64,000 nt of DNA from Rothia mucilaginosa (GTDB taxonomy: Bacteria > Actinomycetota > Actinomycetes > Actinomycetales > Micrococcaceae): NCBI RefSeq assembly GCF_001548235.1, contig NZ_AP014938.1, forward strand, positions 434,001 to 498,000, given 5' to 3'. Under the pieces are notes generated by a model. That model was not told the DNA's origin, made no database searches, and saw only the letters and a list, made by a program, of their open reading frames with translations. The position numbers and the translations under genes are program-made. This document shows, piece by piece, positions 29,173 through 37,764 of this stretch. Each line of letters begins with the position of its first letter. The first letter of the stretch is position 1.

Positions 29173-30774
29173 ATGTCCGAGAACCTCCAGCAGGAATTTG
29201 ACTTGAGCACCACCGCCGGTAAGCTCGCTGATTTTTATGCACGTCGAGAGCGCAGCTTCGCGCCCAGCGGTGAGGCAGCTATTGAAAAGCAGCACGCGCG
29301 CGGCAAGCACACCGCCCGCGAGCGCATCGACATGCTTCTGGACGAGGGTTCTTTCGTAGAGTTTGATGCCCTTGCCCGCCACCGCACCACCGCATTCGGT
29401 ATGGAGGCGAAGAAGCCTCTGGGCGATGGTCTGGTCTCCGGTTACGGCACCGTGGATGGTCGCCTAGTTGCCGTGTATTCGCAGGATTTCACCGTCTACG
29501 GCGGTTCCCTCTCGCAGGTGAACGGCGAGAAGATTGTGAAGGTGCAGAAGTTCGCGCTGAAGAACGGCTGCCCGGTTATCGGCATTAACGACGGTGGTGG
29601 CGCCCGTATTCAGGAGGGCGTGGCTTCCCTGGCGATGTTTGCCGATATTTTCCGTATGAACGTGCGTGCGTCCGGTGTGGTTCCGCAGATTTCGGTCATT
29701 ATGGGCCCCTGCGCTGGCGGTGCCGCGTACTCCCCCGCGCTGACTGACTACATCATCATGGTGGACAAGACGTCGCACATGTTCATTACCGGCCCGGACG
29801 TCATTAAGACCGTGACCGGCGAGGACGTGGACATGGAAACCCTCGGTGGTGCGCGTCAGCACAACTCTGTGACCGGTACCAGCACCTACCTGGCTGAGGA
29901 TGAGGAAGACGCTTTCGACTTTGTGCGCGAGCTTCTGGAGTTCCTGCCCTCGAATAACCTTGCGGAGTCCCTGCCCCTGGAGCATGACCAGGAGGCGCAG
30001 GTGAGCGTGGACGATCTGGATTTGGATACTCTCATCCCGGATTCGGCGAACCAGCCTTACGATATGCGCGCGGTCATTGAGTCCGTGGTCGATGACGGCC
30101 ACTTCCTGGAGATGCAGGCGCTGTACGCCCCGAACGTGATGATTGGTTACGCCCGCGTTGAGGGCCGCACGGTCGGTATTGTGGCAAACCAACCGATGCA
30201 GTTCGCCGGTTGCCTGGACATTTCTGCCTCCGAGAAGGCTGCCCGTTTTGTGCGTCATTGCGATGCATTCAACATTCCGATTCTGACTTTTGTGGATGTT
30301 CCCGGCTTCCTGCCCGGCACCGATCAGGAGTTCAACGGCATTATCCGCCGCGGCGCTAAGCTGCTCTACGCTTACGCGGAGGCGACCGTTCCGCTGGTTA
30401 CCGTCATTACCCGTAAGGCGTACGGCGGTGCGTACATTGTGATGGGCTCGAAGAAGCTGGGTGCCGACATTAACCTGGCGTGGCCCACCGCTCAGATTGG
30501 TGTGATGGGCGCTCAGGGCGCGGTGAATATTCTGTACCGTCGTGAGCTGGCTGCTCTGGCAGCTGAGGGCGGCGATGTTGAGGCTCGCCGCGCTGAGCTG
30601 ATCGCCAAGTACGAGGAAGAGCTGCTGAACCCGTACCAGGCTGCTGAGCTGGGTTACATTGACGAGGTTATTGCCCCGAGTGAGACTCGCGTGCGCATTA
30701 TTTCTTCACTGCGTGCCCTGCACGATAAGCGTGCGTCTACCCCGGCAAAGAAGCACGGCAACATCCCACTGTAG
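29173..30774 (+). CDS. accD5: Acyl-CoA carboxylase carboxyltransferase (beta) subunit
   Basis: A 533-residue carboxyltransferase that moves CO2 from carboxybiotin to acetyl- or propionyl-CoA, giving malonyl- or methylmalonyl-CoA. It has both crotonase-like halves: [20 protein letters not shown] and [14 protein letters not shown] with [14 protein letters not shown] (N-half), then [20 protein letters not shown] and [15 protein letters not shown] with the second oxyanion hole (C-half). Acyl preference cannot be told from sequence alone. The start is ATG 29173, with GAGGAA upstream; the extension to 29068 has no support. It pairs with accE downstream and the biotin subunit at 43301. Confidence 0.92.
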   Translation: MSENLQQEFDLSTTAGKLADFYARRERSFAPSGEAAIEKQHARGKHTARERIDMLLDEGSFVEFDALARHRTTAFGMEAKKPLGDGLVSGYGTVDGRLVAVYSQDFTVYGGSLSQVNGEKIVKVQKFALKNGCPVIGINDGGGARIQEGVASLAMFADIFRMNVRASGVVPQISVIMGPCAGGAAYSPALTDYIIMVDKTSHMFITGPDVIKTVTGEDVDMETLGGARQHNSVTGTSTYLAEDEEDAFDFVRELLEFLPSNNLAESLPLEHDQEAQVSVDDLDLDTLIPDSANQPYDMRAVIESVVDDGHFLEMQALYAPNVMIGYARVEGRTVGIVANQPMQFAGCLDISASEKAARFVRHCDAFNIPILTFVDVPGFLPGTDQEFNGIIRRGAKLLYAYAEATVPLVTVITRKAYGGAYIVMGSKKLGADINLAWPTAQIGVMGAQGAVNILYRRELAALAAEGGDVEARRAELIAKYEEELLNPYQAAELGYIDEVIAPSETRVRIISSLRALHDKRASTPAKKHGNIPL

Positions 30775-30791
30775 GCTTCCGTTGTGCGTTG

Positions 30792-30817
30792 TGCCCGCGC
30801 CGCCTGTGGCGCGGGCA
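30792..30817. terminator. Hairpin between accD and accE
   Basis: TGCCCGCGCC and GGCGCGGGCA form a 10-bp stem with a 6-nt loop, 17 nt past the accD stop. It may attenuate read-through into accE. Confidence 0.5.
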
Positions 30818-30819
30818 TT

Positions 30820-30873
30820 CCCAGGATTTTAGGTTTTCCCAGGATTTTAGGTTTTCGCAGGGTTTTAGGTTTT
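30820..30873. repeat. 18-bp tandem repeat, three units, before accE
   Basis: CCCAGGATTTTAGGTTTT twice exactly and once as CGCAGGGTTTTAGGTTTT, ending directly before the accE ribosome-binding site. Confidence 0.9.
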
Positions 30874-30887
30874 AAGGAGGCGTGCCT

Positions 30888-31277
30888 TTGGCAGGCTACA
30901 ACCCGCTGAGTTATTTCTCATTCGGTAAAAAGAAGGATAGTTCGGAGGCTACTGAGAGCGCCGAGCAGCTTGAGCGTAGCTCCGCACGTTCTTCTGCGCA
31001 CGCGGATACCGCCTCCAGCGCCGCGAAGGATTCCGCTCAGTCTTCGGTGGATACTGACGCTGAGCAGGAGCCGCTGCTGAAGGTGATTAAGGGCTCCCCC
31101 ACTCCGGAGGAGATTGCCGCCCTCACTGCTGTGGTGGCAATGATGCAGGCGAGCGCCGCAAAGCAGGAGCAGAACTTGCTGGTGGGTGCCGCTTCGCGCA
31201 TCCTGAACCGCGGTCAGCGCCTGGGTGTTTCGTTGCGTCCCGGTCCCGGTTCGTGGAGGCGCGCTCGCCCCATGTAG
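30888..31277 (+). CDS. accE5: Acyl-CoA carboxylase epsilon subunit
   Basis: A 129-residue protein whose second half has the AccE signature (LLKVIKGSPTPEEIAALTAV, about 61-80). AccE is an actinobacterial accessory subunit that stabilises and boosts the AccA3-AccD5 complex. The first 60 residues are Ser/Ala/Glu-rich and probably disordered, longer than in Mycobacterium. The start is set at TTG 30888 because AGGAGG (30875-30880) lies 7 nt upstream; the in-frame GTG at 30882 would be only 1 nt from that site. Three 18-bp repeats precede the site. Confidence 0.85.
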   Translation: MAGYNPLSYFSFGKKKDSSEATESAEQLERSSARSSAHADTASSAAKDSAQSSVDTDAEQEPLLKVIKGSPTPEEIAALTAVVAMMQASAAKQEQNLLVGAASRILNRGQRLGVSLRPGPGSWRRARPM

Positions 31278-31300
31278 CGCGGGCTGATAACTCTGCTTCT

Positions 31301-31338
31301 TATATTCCCGTCACGCCGGCTGGTGTGACGGGAATATA
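31301..31338. terminator. Terminator of accD-accE
   Basis: TATATTCCCGTCAC and its complement form a 14-bp stem with an extra CC/GG pair inside, 23 nt after the accE stop. Confidence 0.75.
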
Positions 31339-31496
31339 TTGTTTTGCCTCAAATTCAGGATATATATTGCGCTATTGAACATCTAATGCGCTGATTCTTG
31401 CGGTTTTGTCATATTAGAAACGATAAAGCGATGATGATACGCCCTGATGCTACGATGTATATACCGTCACATAAGTATTAATAATTGGCAGGGACC

Positions 31497-32663
31497 ATGG
31501 CAAAGATGCTGAATAAAAACCATAGGCCCCCACCGGATGTCTACATCGCGCTTCTGTTGCCGACGCTACGGCGCTTGTCGAAGACTGTGCCCCGCACCGC
31601 CGCCTATGTTAGTGAGCAGTTGCGGCAGCAGACTAAGGCGTTGGGGTCGAAGAAGAACCTACCGGCTCTTGAATCCACCGATTTTGCGGTGGCTGTGCGC
31701 ACCACCTTGAAGATCTTGGTGGCACTTCGTTATGCCCAGTTGATGCCTCGTCTGACCCCGTGGGAGAAGAGGAAGTATCTGCTCACTCCCCTGGGTGCAG
31801 AGCTGACTTGCACCCCGCATCTGCACGGTTCGGTGCCGCCGCGGGTGGTGAAGCAGGTGCAGGCGTTGTGCGCTCAGAGTCTGACGGCAAAGAGCGCGAA
31901 GAAGCTGAAGAAGCAGGCGAACGCGCTATTGGAGAATGCGGAGGAGGAGCATCGCCTCATTTTTGGTGCTTCTGATACCGGCACCCTTCATGCTCTGCCG
32001 CATTTCTCAGGCGCTGATTATGCTCAGCTGAGCCCCGCTGCTTATGCTGCAGCCGATGCCGGCTACCCTATACCCGCCCAGGATTCTGCTGGAACTGCGA
32101 ATTCTTGGCCTGCCGGTCAGTCTCCGCTGGATATTATTTTGCGTGCCAGCGATTCGCCGGTGATTCACGCTCAGGCTGAGTTTGCTGAGCATTTTACGCA
32201 GGATTTGATTCAGCATATTCACGCGGTGACGCCAGAATATTTTGAGCAGATTGTTGCCGATATTTTTACGGCTCTTGGTTTTAGTACCGAGGTGACCGGC
32301 GGTGCTGACGATAAGGGCGTTGACGTTATTGCCCGCTATTCTGATGGGCTGGATTTCGCGCCGATTTATATTCAGGTGAAGCATTATTGCGGAACCATGA
32401 AGGTCACCCCTAACGAGATTCAGAAGCTCGCCGGTGCGGTACTTTTACACGGCGGTTTGCAGGGCGTTTTGGTGACCTGCGGTGCTTTTGCGCATCCGGT
32501 GCCTAAGTATTTGCAGGGTTTGCCGGGCGCACGCAATATTGCTCTGGTTGATCAGCACCACCTGGTGGAGCTGATGATTCGCCACCGTGTGGGTGTGCTT
32601 GATGGTGAGGGCGAGTGCGGTTATCGCATTGATGAGGAGTATTTTGCCCGCGGCATGGAGTAG
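31497..32663 (+). CDS. mrr: Mrr-type restriction endonuclease
   Basis: A 388-residue predicted nuclease. Residues about 10-105 look like the Mrr N-terminal winged helix (DVYIALLLPTLRRL, ending YLLTPLGAELT). A Lys-rich helix and a variable middle follow. Residues about 245-388 form the Mrr catalytic domain (YFEQIVADIFTALGF, GVDVIARY with Asp276, and YIQVKHY with Gln293 and Lys295), the complete D-(Q-x-K) PD-(D/E)xK motif. Mrr enzymes cut modified, usually methylated, foreign DNA. The start is ATG 31497, with GGCAGGGA upstream. No methylase gene is adjacent. A related larger gene follows at 33198. Confidence 0.82.
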   Translation: MAKMLNKNHRPPPDVYIALLLPTLRRLSKTVPRTAAYVSEQLRQQTKALGSKKNLPALESTDFAVAVRTTLKILVALRYAQLMPRLTPWEKRKYLLTPLGAELTCTPHLHGSVPPRVVKQVQALCAQSLTAKSAKKLKKQANALLENAEEEHRLIFGASDTGTLHALPHFSGADYAQLSPAAYAAADAGYPIPAQDSAGTANSWPAGQSPLDIILRASDSPVIHAQAEFAEHFTQDLIQHIHAVTPEYFEQIVADIFTALGFSTEVTGGADDKGVDVIARYSDGLDFAPIYIQVKHYCGTMKVTPNEIQKLAGAVLLHGGLQGVLVTCGAFAHPVPKYLQGLPGARNIALVDQHHLVELMIRHRVGVLDGEGECGYRIDEEYFARGME

Positions 32664-32703
32664 ACCTCACCGTTTGGAGTAGCCCTCGCGGTTTGGAGTA
32701 GCC
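32657..32703. repeat. 19-bp tandem repeat spanning the mrr stop codon
   Basis: GGAGTAGACCTCACCGTTT, GGAGTAGCCCTCGCGGTTT and a partial third GGAGTAGCC are contiguous. Each carries the GAG-TAG that ends mrr, so the 3' end of the gene has been duplicated. Confidence 0.8.
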
Positions 32704-32812
32704 GGGGTGTTTTTGGGGTGGGTATTTCCCTCTAAATATCTCTGACCTTCGCGCATTTCCTGCGTCATTTCACTTAATGTATTTTCACTTTTCCGCGAGG
32801 ATATTTTTCACA

Positions 32813-32859
32813 TATCGGCTGGTTTTAGAAATCTCGATGATTTCTGAAACCAGCCGATA
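32813..32859. terminator. Long hairpin downstream of mrr
   Basis: A 21-bp stem with one wobble pair (TATCGGCTGG...GAAATC and complement) and loop TCGAT. It may terminate mrr transcription; no U-tract on the plus strand. Confidence 0.5.
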
Positions 32860-33048
32860 CAATAATGAAGGTAATGCGTTATATATTCTTCGCGTTATTT
32901 CACGAAGTGAATATACCCGCGACGGTCTAGACACTTCACCATAATTTAAGCGTTCTTTTCGAGTGCACGTCATAGAAGACCGTACGTAAGCGGAACGGGC
33001 TGAGAAATCTGCCGTTCCTACTTCTCTTCACGTGCTTCTCTTCATGAG

Positions 33049-33086
33049 GGGTTACCAAAGTGTCGGCGGGTTACCAAAGCGTCGGC
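33049..33086. repeat. 19-bp direct repeat upstream of the large Mrr-like gene
   Basis: GGGTTACCAAAGTGTCGGC and GGGTTACCAAAGCGTCGGC are adjacent, about 110 bp before the GTG start. They could be an operator or a slippage product. Confidence 0.7.
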
Positions 33087-33197
33087 CCAAAAATAAAGAT
33101 GGTGTCACCCAGTATTGTGTGAATATTTTCCCGCTCGAATGACTGCACTCTATGAAGAACGCCCGCACGATAAATAACACCAGATAAGGAGCCCAGC

Positions 33198-35675
33198 GTG
33201 GCTTTTGTGAATAAAACAATGCTCCATATCGACCATTCCGAATTGCACTCTTTGCAGCAGGAAACCTCGTGGGAGGCCCTACCCGAGGAAGCACGCACTC
33301 TCAGCGTTGCGGCGGCTTTCTCTCTGCTCCGCCATTTTGAGCGCGCTCAGGATCGTGGCGAGAAGGTTTTCTTCCCCGATATGTACACCCCCGTAGGTGT
33401 GGACCTGGGGTTCAACATGACTCAGCGTTTCATTGCGGTCGGTGACAATGTTCTCTTCCGTGAGGCGCTCAATAAGCTGATCGCGGCACTGGTCAATGCT
33501 GACTATCTTGAGGTGTCCCTCAGCCAGCTACATCCGGGCAACTTGCACTACACCCTCAGCGAGGCTGGCCGCGAACTGCTCGGCACCCCGAAGGAACAGC
33601 AGGCGCAGGCGCTTCTGCCGGTTCTGCCCCTCCTCAGCGGCGTGTACCTCTACTACCTGAAGCAGTTCTACCCGGTTCTGCTCTCGCACATTACCGTGCA
33701 TGAGCTTCTGCCCATCGTTCTGAGCGTGACCCCCTCCTACCCCGCGGCGGCGCCCGTGAAGATTCGCGAGCTGGTGCTGCGCGAGTGCGGTTTTGTGCAG
33801 GGCTGGTACGGTCTGTCGTACCTGGAGCAGCGCATTATTGAGCCGGTGATTGCTCAGGCGCTGAGCCTGCTGACCCGCGAGGGCTACCTGCGCACCAAGA
33901 CGATTCACGAGCACACGGATTCTCCGCTGACTCTGTACTCGCTGTCGCCTTCCGCGAAGGACCTCGTGGAACGCTACGAAGAGACCGGCGTGCCGGCGAG
34001 CGAGCTGAGCTCCGTGCTGGCGCTGGTGAAGGATGAGGGCGCCTCCATTACGGCTGAGGATATTGCCGCAACCGATGCTCTGCTGACCCATATGGGCGTT
34101 CTTCTGCTCGACACCCTCAACGACCATGGCGCCGATGTGGAGCTGAGCCTTCCGAGCCTGGAGCAGGTCTTTGACCGCGACGAGCGCATCCAGCAGGCCT
34201 CCTCGAACCCCTATTTTGTGCAGATTGACGCGCAGGATTACCTCTACGATGTGCTGACCGCCCACCACTACCTCTCTGAGCGCGAGACCGTCTACTCGCT
34301 GGGTCCTGCTTTCGCGCCGGCTCTGGCGCAGATGGCTGAGCCGAGCGTTCAGAAGCTGGTGGCCTCGGCCCTGCTGGATCCTGCGGCGGTGGACGCTCTG
34401 CCGTACCCGCATCAGCTGCTGTACCCGATTCTGAAGCTCGTGGAGGAGAACCCGCGTATCTCCTACTACGACATCTACGATGAGTTGAAGATCGCCCTGG
34501 ATATCCCGTACCTGCAGGGTGAGGTTGCTCCGCACCGTTATAAGCTGACCCCGCGTCTGCGTAACCGCTATTCGGTGGCGATGCACGTGCTCAAGGGCGA
34601 ACGCTACCTGAACGCTCTGCGTGAGGGTACCGGTCGTACCTCCCGTAAGAACCCGGAGCGTTATGAGCTGAGCGAGGCGGGTAAGGAGCTGCTCAAGCGA
34701 TTCCCGGAGGGCGCTCCGGAGGCGGTGACCGCCCGCATGGCGCCGCTGCCGCCGCAGTCGCTCAAGCACAAGCTGCCTCAGGATATTGCGGCTGAGTTGC
34801 AGGCTCGTGAGGAGGCTCTTCAGGCCGCTAAGGAGGCGCGCGCGGCGGAGCGTCAGGCTCGTCTGGCTGCTCGTGAGGGTGCTTCTCGTGAGCCGTTGGC
34901 TCCGGTGCCGGGTGCTTCTCCGGCGTTGTTGGCGCGTCCGGCTGGTTCGCCGGTAGCGGCTACTGTCCAAGCGACTACTGTCCAGGCACCCGCTGAGGTT
35001 CCGGCGGCACCGGTCGCTGAGGCTACCGCCCAGCCTGCTGTGCCCGCTCCTGCTGTTTCTGCGCCCGTTGCAGCTCCTGTTCAGCCGGTTGTTTCCGCTC
35101 CTGCTGTGTCCACTCCGGCTGTTTCGACTGCTGAGCCCTCGACCGCGCTGCAGGTGGCTGCCGCTCAGGTGCGTGAGGCGCTGAAGCGTTACCGTCAGGT
35201 CTTCCGCCGCGAGGCGCTGGCTCCGGCACTCGCTCAGGTGTCTGAGGAGCGCTTCCGTAGCATTGGTTTCGATCTGTTCCTGATGCGCGGCTACACGGTA
35301 GAGGCTCTGGATGCTCAGGGCGTGGACGGCGTAGCAACCCCCGCCTCCGGCGAAAAAGAACGCGCGTTCTACGTGCGTACTCTGCGCCCGGTAGCTGGCG
35401 GTGTGCTCTCCGCAAGCGTTCAGCCGCAGGATATTACCGCATTCTTCCTGGCGATTCACGCCCGCGGCGGTCAGCTCGGCACCTTCATCACGAACGCTGC
35501 GTTCAGCGATGAGGCGTACGACGAGTTCATCCGCTGCTCGACCAAGTACCCGAACATTCTGGTGGACTTGGTCTCCGGCGATGAGCTGCAGGACCGCCTC
35601 ATTGCGCACCGCCTCGGCGTGGTCGAGGGTGCGAACGGTCTGCTGGAACTCAACGGTGAATACTTCGCCGGCTAG
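33198..35675 (+). CDS. Large multi-winged-helix protein with degenerate Mrr-like nuclease domain
   Basis: An 825-residue protein. About four Mrr_N-like winged-helix units occupy residues 20-520; the fourth (about 401-500) is clearest (PYPHQLLYPILKLVEENP, ending YELSEAGKELLKRF), and earlier ones end YTLSEAGRELL and YSLSPSAKDLVERY. A charged helix (about 535-575) and an Ala/Pro/Val-rich linker (about 580-650) lead to a C-terminal Mrr-like domain (660-825). That domain keeps Asp710 in GVDGV but has Val-Arg-Thr (726-728) where Q-x-K is expected, so it is probably inactive as a nuclease. Its end (AHRLGVVEG...GEYFAG) matches the end of the upstream Mrr. The start is GTG 33198, with AAGGAG 6 nt upstream. 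Confidence 0.75.
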   Translation: MAFVNKTMLHIDHSELHSLQQETSWEALPEEARTLSVAAAFSLLRHFERAQDRGEKVFFPDMYTPVGVDLGFNMTQRFIAVGDNVLFREALNKLIAALVNADYLEVSLSQLHPGNLHYTLSEAGRELLGTPKEQQAQALLPVLPLLSGVYLYYLKQFYPVLLSHITVHELLPIVLSVTPSYPAAAPVKIRELVLRECGFVQGWYGLSYLEQRIIEPVIAQALSLLTREGYLRTKTIHEHTDSPLTLYSLSPSAKDLVERYEETGVPASELSSVLALVKDEGASITAEDIAATDALLTHMGVLLLDTLNDHGADVELSLPSLEQVFDRDERIQQASSNPYFVQIDAQDYLYDVLTAHHYLSERETVYSLGPAFAPALAQMAEPSVQKLVASALLDPAAVDALPYPHQLLYPILKLVEENPRISYYDIYDELKIALDIPYLQGEVAPHRYKLTPRLRNRYSVAMHVLKGERYLNALREGTGRTSRKNPERYELSEAGKELLKRFPEGAPEAVTARMAPLPPQSLKHKLPQDIAAELQAREEALQAAKEARAAERQARLAAREGASREPLAPVPGASPALLARPAGSPVAATVQATTVQAPAEVPAAPVAEATAQPAVPAPAVSAPVAAPVQPVVSAPAVSTPAVSTAEPSTALQVAAAQVREALKRYRQVFRREALAPALAQVSEERFRSIGFDLFLMRGYTVEALDAQGVDGVATPASGEKERAFYVRTLRPVAGGVLSASVQPQDITAFFLAIHARGGQLGTFITNAAFSDEAYDEFIRCSTKYPNILVDLVSGDELQDRLIAHRLGVVEGANGLLELNGEYFAG

Positions 35676-35696
35676 CAGTTTTTAGCCTATCTGGGG

Positions 35697-35747
35697 CGCC
35701 CCGGTCTTCTCTTCCCTGCGCGTTCAGGGAGAAAGCCGGGGCGTTTT
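35697..35747 (+). terminator. Terminator of the large Mrr-like gene
   Basis: CGCCCCGG/CCGGGGCG encloses an inner TCTTCCCTG/CAGGGAGA stem and is followed by TTTTCGC. Confidence 0.75.
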
Positions 35748-35878
35748 CGCGCCTTTACCCCGGTGAGTTGTCCACAGGTAAGCCGTTTTCCTCGCATTCG
35801 GTGCCGCTCAATCCGTAATATTGCCGGTTTAGGCGACCTAAATCACCGAAATTCGTGGTTCAAGGCACACCCCTGAGT

Positions 35879-35884
35879 TAGGAT
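35879..35884 (+). promoter_or_regulatory. -10 element of a probable leaderless promoter
   Basis: TAGGAT ends 6 nt before the ATG at 35891. There is no Shine-Dalgarno. Confidence 0.5.
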
Positions 35885-35890
35885 ATGAAC

Positions 35891-37648
35891 ATGAGCACTT
35901 ACCAGGAACTTCCCAGCATCTACCGATTGAAGCGCTCGCTGACCGACGTCGATCAGATTGCTAACGAATATTTTGAAAAGGTCCTCGACCTGAACCCCGT
36001 CCAGGCGACCGAACTTGGTCGTAAAGGCGTAGAGACCCTATACCCCGACTACTCGCCCGCCGGCGAGAAGGCTTTTGCGCGCCTTGCGAAGAAGACTTTG
36101 AAGAAGGTTGACCGCGTTCTGCCTATTGACGACGTTGACCTGGTCACCCTGGATGCTCTGCAGGAGCGCCTGAGCCTGTACCGCAAGCAGTACAAGGCTG
36201 GTTTTGGTGGCTGGCAGCTGAACAATATTGCCTCCGTCCCGCAGGAGGTGCGCTCGGTTTTTGACCTGATGAAGCGCAACACCCAGCAGGACTGGGAGCA
36301 CATTATTGGTCGTATGCACCGCGTGACCGAGGCGTTGGAGGGCTACATCCAGACTCTTGAGGCGGCTCGTGAAGAGGGCAAGGTTGCCCCGCGCCGCCAG
36401 GTGGATATTGTCATTGAGCAGACCGCCGCATACTACGCTCCCGGTGGTTTCTTTGACGAGCTCGCCGCCGAGGTCGCCGAAGCGGTCCCCTCCTTGAAGG
36501 ATGAGGCTGCCGCCGGTGCCGAGGCTGCGAAGGAAGGCTACCGCCGCCTCAACAGCTACCTGGTGGAGAAGCTGCAGCCGGTCGCTCCCTCCCGCGACGC
36601 TGTGGGCCGTAAGGCGTACAGCCTGCACTCCCGTTCGTTCCTGGGTACCACCATTGACCTGGACGAAACCTACGCCTGGGGCGTGAAGGAACTGGAGAGC
36701 ATTATTGCTCGTCAGCGTGAGGTTGCCGAGGAGATTGAGCCGGGCGCAAGCATTGAGCGTGCAAAGCAGCTGCTCGATGAGGATCCGGCGCGTCAGCTGC
36801 ACGGCACCGATGAGCTGAAGGCGTGGATGCAGAAGCTCGCCGACGCCGCGGTAGAGAACCTGGCTGGCAGCCACTTCGAAATTGGCGGCCCCATGCGCCG
36901 CATTGAGTGCTGCATTGCGCCCACGAACGAGGGCGGTATTTACTACACCGGCCCCTCCCCCGATTTCTCGCGTCCGGGTCGCATGTGGTGGTCGGTTCCC
37001 GAGGGTGAGGACACGTTCACTACCTGGCGTGAAACCTCCACCGTGTACCACGAGGGCGTTCCGGGCCACCACCTGCAGATCGCTATCGCTACGGCTCTGC
37101 AGGGCACCATGAACTCCTGGCGCACGAACATGCTGTGGGTTTCCGGTCACGGTGAGGGCTGGGCACTGTACGCCGAGCGCCTCATGGAGGAACTGGGCTA
37201 CCTGAAGGATCCGGGTGACCGCATGGGCATGCTGAACGCTCAGCGTATGCGCGCCGCCCGCGTGGTCTTCGATATTGGTGTTCACTGCGAGATGCCGATT
37301 CCCGATGAGTGGGCTGAGCAGCTGGGCGTTGAGCAGGGCACCATCTGGACTTCTGAGCTGGGTTACGAGTTCTTGAAGCTGAACCTGGACGAGTCCGAGG
37401 GTCACCTGCGTTTCGAGTTCCTGCGTTACCTGGGTTGGCCGGGTCAGGCGCCGAGCTACAAGATTGGCGAGCGCCTCTGGCTGGAGCTGCGCGATCAGGC
37501 TCTGCGCCGCGGCGATGACATGCGTGCGTTCCACACGCGTGCGCTTCTGCTTGGTTCGGTGGGTCTGGACACTCTGCGCCGCGCCCTGACCGATGAGATG
37601 ATGCTTCCTCTGGATACTGAGGATGACGACGACGAGGACGACGAATAA
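35891..37648 (+). CDS. DUF885 family protein, probable metallo-peptidase-like
   Basis: A 585-residue protein of the DUF885 family. The motif YHEGVPGHHLQIAIA (about residues 385-399) resembles the HExxH-like zinc site of gluzincin peptidases and is the hallmark of the family; catalytic activity is inferred. There is no signal peptide. The C-terminus is a run of about a dozen Asp/Glu residues. The start is set at ATG 35891 rather than 35885 because TAGGAT ends 6 nt before it and no ribosome site exists, which suits a leaderless mRNA. It is followed by a bidirectional terminator. Confidence 0.82.
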   Translation: MSTYQELPSIYRLKRSLTDVDQIANEYFEKVLDLNPVQATELGRKGVETLYPDYSPAGEKAFARLAKKTLKKVDRVLPIDDVDLVTLDALQERLSLYRKQYKAGFGGWQLNNIASVPQEVRSVFDLMKRNTQQDWEHIIGRMHRVTEALEGYIQTLEAAREEGKVAPRRQVDIVIEQTAAYYAPGGFFDELAAEVAEAVPSLKDEAAAGAEAAKEGYRRLNSYLVEKLQPVAPSRDAVGRKAYSLHSRSFLGTTIDLDETYAWGVKELESIIARQREVAEEIEPGASIERAKQLLDEDPARQLHGTDELKAWMQKLADAAVENLAGSHFEIGGPMRRIECCIAPTNEGGIYYTGPSPDFSRPGRMWWSVPEGEDTFTTWRETSTVYHEGVPGHHLQIAIATALQGTMNSWRTNMLWVSGHGEGWALYAERLMEELGYLKDPGDRMGMLNAQRMRAARVVFDIGVHCEMPIPDEWAEQLGVEQGTIWTSELGYEFLKLNLDESEGHLRFEFLRYLGWPGQAPSYKIGERLWLELRDQALRRGDDMRAFHTRALLLGSVGLDTLRRALTDEMMLPLDTEDDDDEDDE

Positions 37649-37701
37649 CCTCTAGATGAGTAGCCTCTGGACTAGAGCCTCCGCATAGGAACTCTATAGA
37701 T

Positions 37702-37739
37702 GAAGCCCCCGCTTCAGCTTTGGCTGAGGCGGGGGCTTC
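37702..37739. terminator. Bidirectional terminator between DUF885 and YgiC-like genes
   Basis: GAAGCCCCCGCTTCAGC pairs with its near-complement around a 4-nt loop, between convergent genes. Confidence 0.85.
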
Positions 37740-37764
37740 GCTGTATTTTCGTGACTTCTGAGTG

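Larger units (their letters stand above)
32704..33197. other. AT-rich spacer between the two Mrr-related genes
   Basis: About 490 bp without a gene. It contains the 21-bp hairpin at 32813-32859 and the 19-bp tandem repeat at 33049-33086, and is visibly more AT-rich than the flanks. Confidence 0.5.

Noticed and set aside
31497..35675. Mrr genes as part of a prophage or integrative element
   Set aside because: No integrase, tRNA, attachment repeat or phage gene was seen nearby; only AT-rich spacers hint at transfer.
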